A stretch of 34,187 nucleotides of DNA from an uncultured Bacteroidales bacterium (lineage in GTDB: Bacteria; Bacteroidota; Bacteroidia; Bacteroidales; WCHB1-69): contig OMYJ01000018.1 of NCBI GenBank assembly GCA_900315245.1, positions 1-34,187 of the forward strand. Reading direction: 5' to 3'. Below the pieces are notes generated by a model. That model saw nothing but the letters and a program-made list of their open reading frames with translations. It was not told where the DNA came from and made no database searches. Every line of letters starts with the position of its first letter. The first letter of the stretch is position 1. The translations under genes were made by a program, and so were the position numbers. Positions 30,891 to 34,187 of this stretch are shown piece by piece.

Positions 30891-33800
30891 ATGAAAAAAT
30901 TCTTATTGTTTCTGATGTTTGCGATGTTCTGCATCCCATGGGTGACGAACGCGCAGAACACAGTGACCATTGGAGATTTGGAAACGGCCACAAACGACAC
31001 CTATCTCCCGATGAACTCACTGTACGAGTATTCCTACTCGCAGCAGATCTACACTGCTGACGAGATAGGAACTGCAGGTACCATTACCGCCATCACTATT
31101 TGGCTGTATGGTAATGAAAACCTCTACGAAATGCCTTTCGACATCTACATGGTAGAGACCGACAAGGAGAGTTTCACAAGCACCACCGATTGGGAGAGTG
31201 TATCTTCCTCCGACATCGTGTATTCGGGTTCGGTGACTGTCCACAACACAGAGGCTCAGGCTTACACCTTCACTCTTACCAGCCCGTTCACCTACAGCGG
31301 CACGGGCAACCTGCTGATTGCCTTCGACAACAACTGCGGCCAATGGAAGAGCGGCTTGAACGGAAAGGTGTTCGCAGCAACTGACAATGTCAGCAGATCC
31401 ATCTATGCCCGTCGTGACAGCCAAGACTACGATCCTACCAACATGAGCAGTATTTCGGCTAATGGATTACTTGCCACGAGAAATGTCATCGAAATCAGCA
31501 TTACTCCTTCCAGTGGCCCCACCTGCGAGAGACCTGACAACTTTGAGGTTTCCAACATCACTTGCTACGGTGCCGATTTCGCTTGGACTGGTACTGTAGG
31601 CAACTACACGTTTGAGTACAAGAAAGCTTCTGAAGCCGACTGGACCGTTGTGACCGGACTTACAGCCACCAACTACACACTGAGCAACCTTGAGCAACAG
31701 ACTGCCTACAACACCAGAGTGAAAGCCGTTTGCGGAACCGATTTCGAAAGCGGTTACAAAACAGCCAACTTCACCACCCTCGAGGTGTGCCCTGATGGTA
31801 AGATCTGCATTGGCCAAGGCACGGCCACAAACAGCTATCTGCCCACCTATAACTATTATAACTATTCCTTGACGGAGCAGATTTACACTGCCGAGGAGAT
31901 TGGCGAAGCCGGTGCCATCATGAGCGTTGACATCTATAGCGTTGGCACGGTTACCCGAGACTTGGAATTCTACATGGTGAGTACTACAAAGGAAACCTTC
32001 GCTGACGGCACCGATTGGATTACCGCCACTGCAAACGACCTCGTTTATAGCGGCAGCGTGGCTTTCGCCGCCAATTCCTGGAACACTATCTCGTTTGACA
32101 ACCCCTTCATCTATGACGGCAATAGCAACGTCGCCCTTATCGTTAGGGACATGACGGGCAGCTATGTTAGCGGCATCAACTTCTATGTCTTTGATGCCAC
32201 GAGCCAAGCCATCTACAAATATCAAGATGCTGGAGCATTCGGCCTCGACGGCACATACAATGGAACCGTTCAAACAGGCACTGTGGCGAATGTGAAGAAC
32301 CGCGTCCGCCTGGTTGTTGGCGAACCCCCGACATGTCTGAAACCCATGGGCCTCACCGTGAACAATGTCACCAACCACACTGCCGATTTGAGCTGGACCG
32401 AGAATGGTACGGCTACCGCTTGGCAAATCTGCCTCAACGGTGACGAGAGCAACCTCGTCGATGTGACCACCAATCCTTACACCCTCACTGGTCTTGACGC
32501 CGAAACCACCTACACCGTGAAGTTGCGCTCCAATTGTGGCACTGAAGACGGCATGAGCGACTGGACCAGCGAAGTCCCCTTCACCACTGATATTGCTTGT
32601 CCTGCTCCGACGGGGTTGAGCGCCGTTTCCACTCCTAGCTCTGCTGAAATCACTTGGACTGGCGATGCCAGCAACTACAACTTGTGCTATGGCATACAAG
32701 GAGAGCCTGATCCTACCCAACCCGCCACTATCATTTTGACAGTGGGAGATGTTTGGGGCGATGGCACCGGCTACCAGATGCTGCTCGACGCCGATACTAC
32801 TGCATACGGCACAACAATTCCTACATCGGGTGCTCTGAGTTCGAACTGCTCTGGCAACGAAGAGATCTATGCCGAGTTCGAGTATAAGGTTCCGGCCACT
32901 GCTGACGGTAACTGCACGACGAGCAACATCGTCATAAACAACAGCGTCAGCATTCAGATTCCTGCCGGCACCTACGACTGGTGCATCACCAACCCGACGC
33001 CTGGCGATCGTATTTGGATTGCTTCTTCTGGTTATGGTAATGTGGGTGGCCGCGAGGACAATTACGAGTTCCAACCAGGCATGGTATATGAATTTGTGAT
33101 TACACAAGATGAATCTGGATATGACCGAGTTGATCTCACTGTCACCAGCAACAATGTGGCTTGGGTCTGTGTGAACAATGTAACCAGCCCTTACACCATC
33201 AATGGTCTGACTGCCGAAACTGAATATTCTCTTAAGGTGCAGGCTGTGTGCGGTGGTATTGACGGTGAAAGCGCTTGGACAAACACCATCTTCACGACAC
33301 CTTCTTCTTGCGACGCTCCTTCAGCACTTGAGTCCACCGACGTCATGCCGCACTCCGCTTCTCTCAACTGGACGGGTTATCAGGACAGCTACACCGTGCG
33401 CTACAGAACGGCCGCACATAGCGAAGCCGCCCCTGGCGCGCTCTTCGAAGACTTTGAGAGCGCTTCACTTACAACCAATGGCTGGACCGTGCTCCGCGAA
33501 GGAGAAGGCACCGAATACACCGACTGGAGAATTTATGATGGTAACTTCTCTAGTAGTACTGTCCCGGCTCATAGCGGCACTTATGTTGTCATGGGAAGAA
33601 GTTGGTCTAGTGAAGCCTATAGCGTTGACAACTGGCTCATCTCACCTCAGGTTACTCTTGACGGCGAATTGTCATACTGGGTATTGGACGATGGTCAGTA
33701 TCACGAGCACTATGACGTGTACGTCTCCACAACCACCACTGAAACTTCTGCGTTTACTTTGGTTTACGAACCTGGCGATGCTTCAGACGAATGGACTCAA

Positions 33801-34187
33801 CATACCGTTGACTTGAGCAGCTATGCCGGACAGCAAGGCTACATTGCCTTCCGTTTGGTTGACAGTGACCAAGATTGGTTGTTCCTCGACGATATCACGA
33901 TCGGTTCTGTCGTGGAGGTTCCCGCTGGCGAATGGATAGAAGTCGAAGTCAGCGCTCTCCCCTACACGCTCGAAGATCTTGAAGAAGAAACCGAATACGA
34001 ATGGCAAGTTCAGGGTATCAACGCTAGTTGCGACGGTGGTATGACCGCTTGGAGCGAAATCGCCACCTTCACCACGGGCGAGCTGGCACCTCAGACGATA
34101 GCTTTGTCGGCAGGTACGAACTGGGTGTCGTTCAATGTTGAGACCAACCTCGATGCCCTTAAGGCAGCTCTTGTTGCCACGGGTAAC
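30891..34187 (+). CDS. Large gingipain/HagA-like T9SS adhesin, N-terminal 1099 residues (3' end outside window)
   Basis: The frame is open from ATG 30891 to the window end. Residues 1-22 are a signal peptide (hydrophobic core, cleavage after NAQ). Two related modules start at about 34 and 313, both with YLP...QIYTA(D/E)EIG. Fibronectin type III-like domains start near Cys212, Cys482, Cys570 and Cys808. Residues about 610-750 contain DVWGDGTGYQMLLDAD and GTYDWCITNP, matching the DUF2436 domain of gingipain/HagA adhesin regions. A cleaved-adhesin domain spans about 851-1005 (FEDFESASL, WLISPQV, WLFLDDITIG), then another FnIII. The last residues, LSAGTNWVSFNVE, resemble the segment before a T9SS sorting domain, which should follow. 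Expected to be a surface protein; the ligand is unknown. Confidence 0.92.
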   Translation, partial: MKKFLLFLMFAMFCIPWVTNAQNTVTIGDLETATNDTYLPMNSLYEYSYSQQIYTADEIGTAGTITAITIWLYGNENLYEMPFDIYMVETDKESFTSTTDWESVSSSDIVYSGSVTVHNTEAQAYTFTLTSPFTYSGTGNLLIAFDNNCGQWKSGLNGKVFAATDNVSRSIYARRDSQDYDPTNMSSISANGLLATRNVIEISITPSSGPTCERPDNFEVSNITCYGADFAWTGTVGNYTFEYKKASEADWTVVTGLTATNYTLSNLEQQTAYNTRVKAVCGTDFESGYKTANFTTLEVCPDGKICIGQGTATNSYLPTYNYYNYSLTEQIYTAEEIGEAGAIMSVDIYSVGTVTRDLEFYMVSTTKETFADGTDWITATANDLVYSGSVAFAANSWNTISFDNPFIYDGNSNVALIVRDMTGSYVSGINFYVFDATSQAIYKYQDAGAFGLDGTYNGTVQTGTVANVKNRVRLVVGEPPTCLKPMGLTVNNVTNHTADLSWTENGTATAWQICLNGDESNLVDVTTNPYTLTGLDAETTYTVKLRSNCGTEDGMSDWTSEVPFTTDIACPAPTGLSAVSTPSSAEITWTGDASNYNLCYGIQGEPDPTQPATIILTVGDVWGDGTGYQMLLDADTTAYGTTIPTSGALSSNCSGNEEIYAEFEYKVPATADGNCTTSNIVINNSVSIQIPAGTYDWCITNPTPGDRIWIASSGYGNVGGREDNYEFQPGMVYEFVITQDESGYDRVDLTVTSNNVAWVCVNNVTSPYTINGLTAETEYSLKVQAVCGGIDGESAWTNTIFTTPSSCDAPSALESTDVMPHSASLNWTGYQDSYTVRYRTAAHSEAAPGALFEDFESASLTTNGWTVLREGEGTEYTDWRIYDGNFSSSTVPAHSGTYVVMGRSWSSEAYSVDNWLISPQVTLDGELSYWVLDDGQYHEHYDVYVSTTTTETSAFTLVYEPGDASDEWTQHTVDLSSYAGQQGYIAFRLVDSDQDWLFLDDITIGSVVEVPAGEWIEVEVSALPYTLEDLEEETEYEWQVQGINASCDGGMTAWSEIATFTTGELAPQTIALSAGTNWVSFNVETNLDALKAALVATGN

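Noticed and set aside
31467..33107. A 546-codon open frame on the - strand
   Set aside because: It is the exact antisense of the large adhesin gene, whose + strand translation has a signal peptide and recognisable domains. The - strand product is low-complexity His/Val/Gly-rich with no recognisable motif.

Overview
The window looks like chromosomal DNA of an uncultured member of the Bacteroidales. It carries type IX secretion (T9SS) cargo genes at both ends, several TAnnTTTG-type promoter elements, start codons without clear Shine-Dalgarno sequences, and Bacteroidetes-type glycan-locus gene families. Every gene I can support is on the + strand. I saw no tRNA, rRNA, CRISPR array or insertion sequence.

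Layout. (1) 2-594: the 3' end of a T9SS cargo gene whose last codons appear frameshifted, followed by heptamer repeats and a rho-independent terminator. (2) 771-2882: a promoter, a long structured leader and glmS, which supplies glucosamine-6-phosphate. (3) 2984-9704: two DegT-family sugar aminotransferases (one PglE-like, one strongly VioA-like), then a compact cassette of a TIM-barrel/U32-like protein, an ATP-grasp ligase, a CitE/HpcH-type aldolase and a D-2-hydroxyacid dehydrogenase. (4) 9707-20696: two paralogous acyl-building modules containing left-handed beta-helix acyltransferases, four discrete acyl carrier proteins, three short-chain dehydrogenases, two adenylating enzymes, two ketoacyl-ACP synthase III enzymes and a GNAT. 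(5) 20785-23522: an MmgE/PrpD-family protein and a two-subunit class I fumarase/tartrate dehydratase. (6) 23525-30705: Wzx flippase, GT2, EpsG-like Wzy polymerase, CDP-glycerol-type phosphotransferase, GT4, PglC/WcaJ-type initiating phosphoglycosyl transferase and PglD/NeuD-type acetyltransferase. (7) 30891-end: the 5' 1099 codons of a gingipain/HagA-like T9SS adhesin.

How it fits together (inference). The locus has the core of a Wzx/Wzy-dependent surface polysaccharide or O-antigen. The initiating sugar may be a 4-amino or 2,4-diamino sugar made with the PglE/PglC/PglD-like set. A second aminotransferase probably makes dTDP-4-amino-4,6-dideoxyglucose (viosamine, Qui4N). The unusual part is about 18 kb of small-molecule chemistry that seems to make and activate hydroxy-acyl and/or aminoacyl groups on dedicated carrier proteins and transfer them to sugar amino or hydroxyl groups. 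This resembles the viosamine islands of Pseudomonas and the anthrose operon of Bacillus but is much larger, with two parallel acyl modules and two hydroxy-acid cassettes. I regard this as the main candidate for an undescribed system. Because T9SS cargo genes flank it, the glycan could be related to the LPS that anchors such cargo, but the sequence does not show that.
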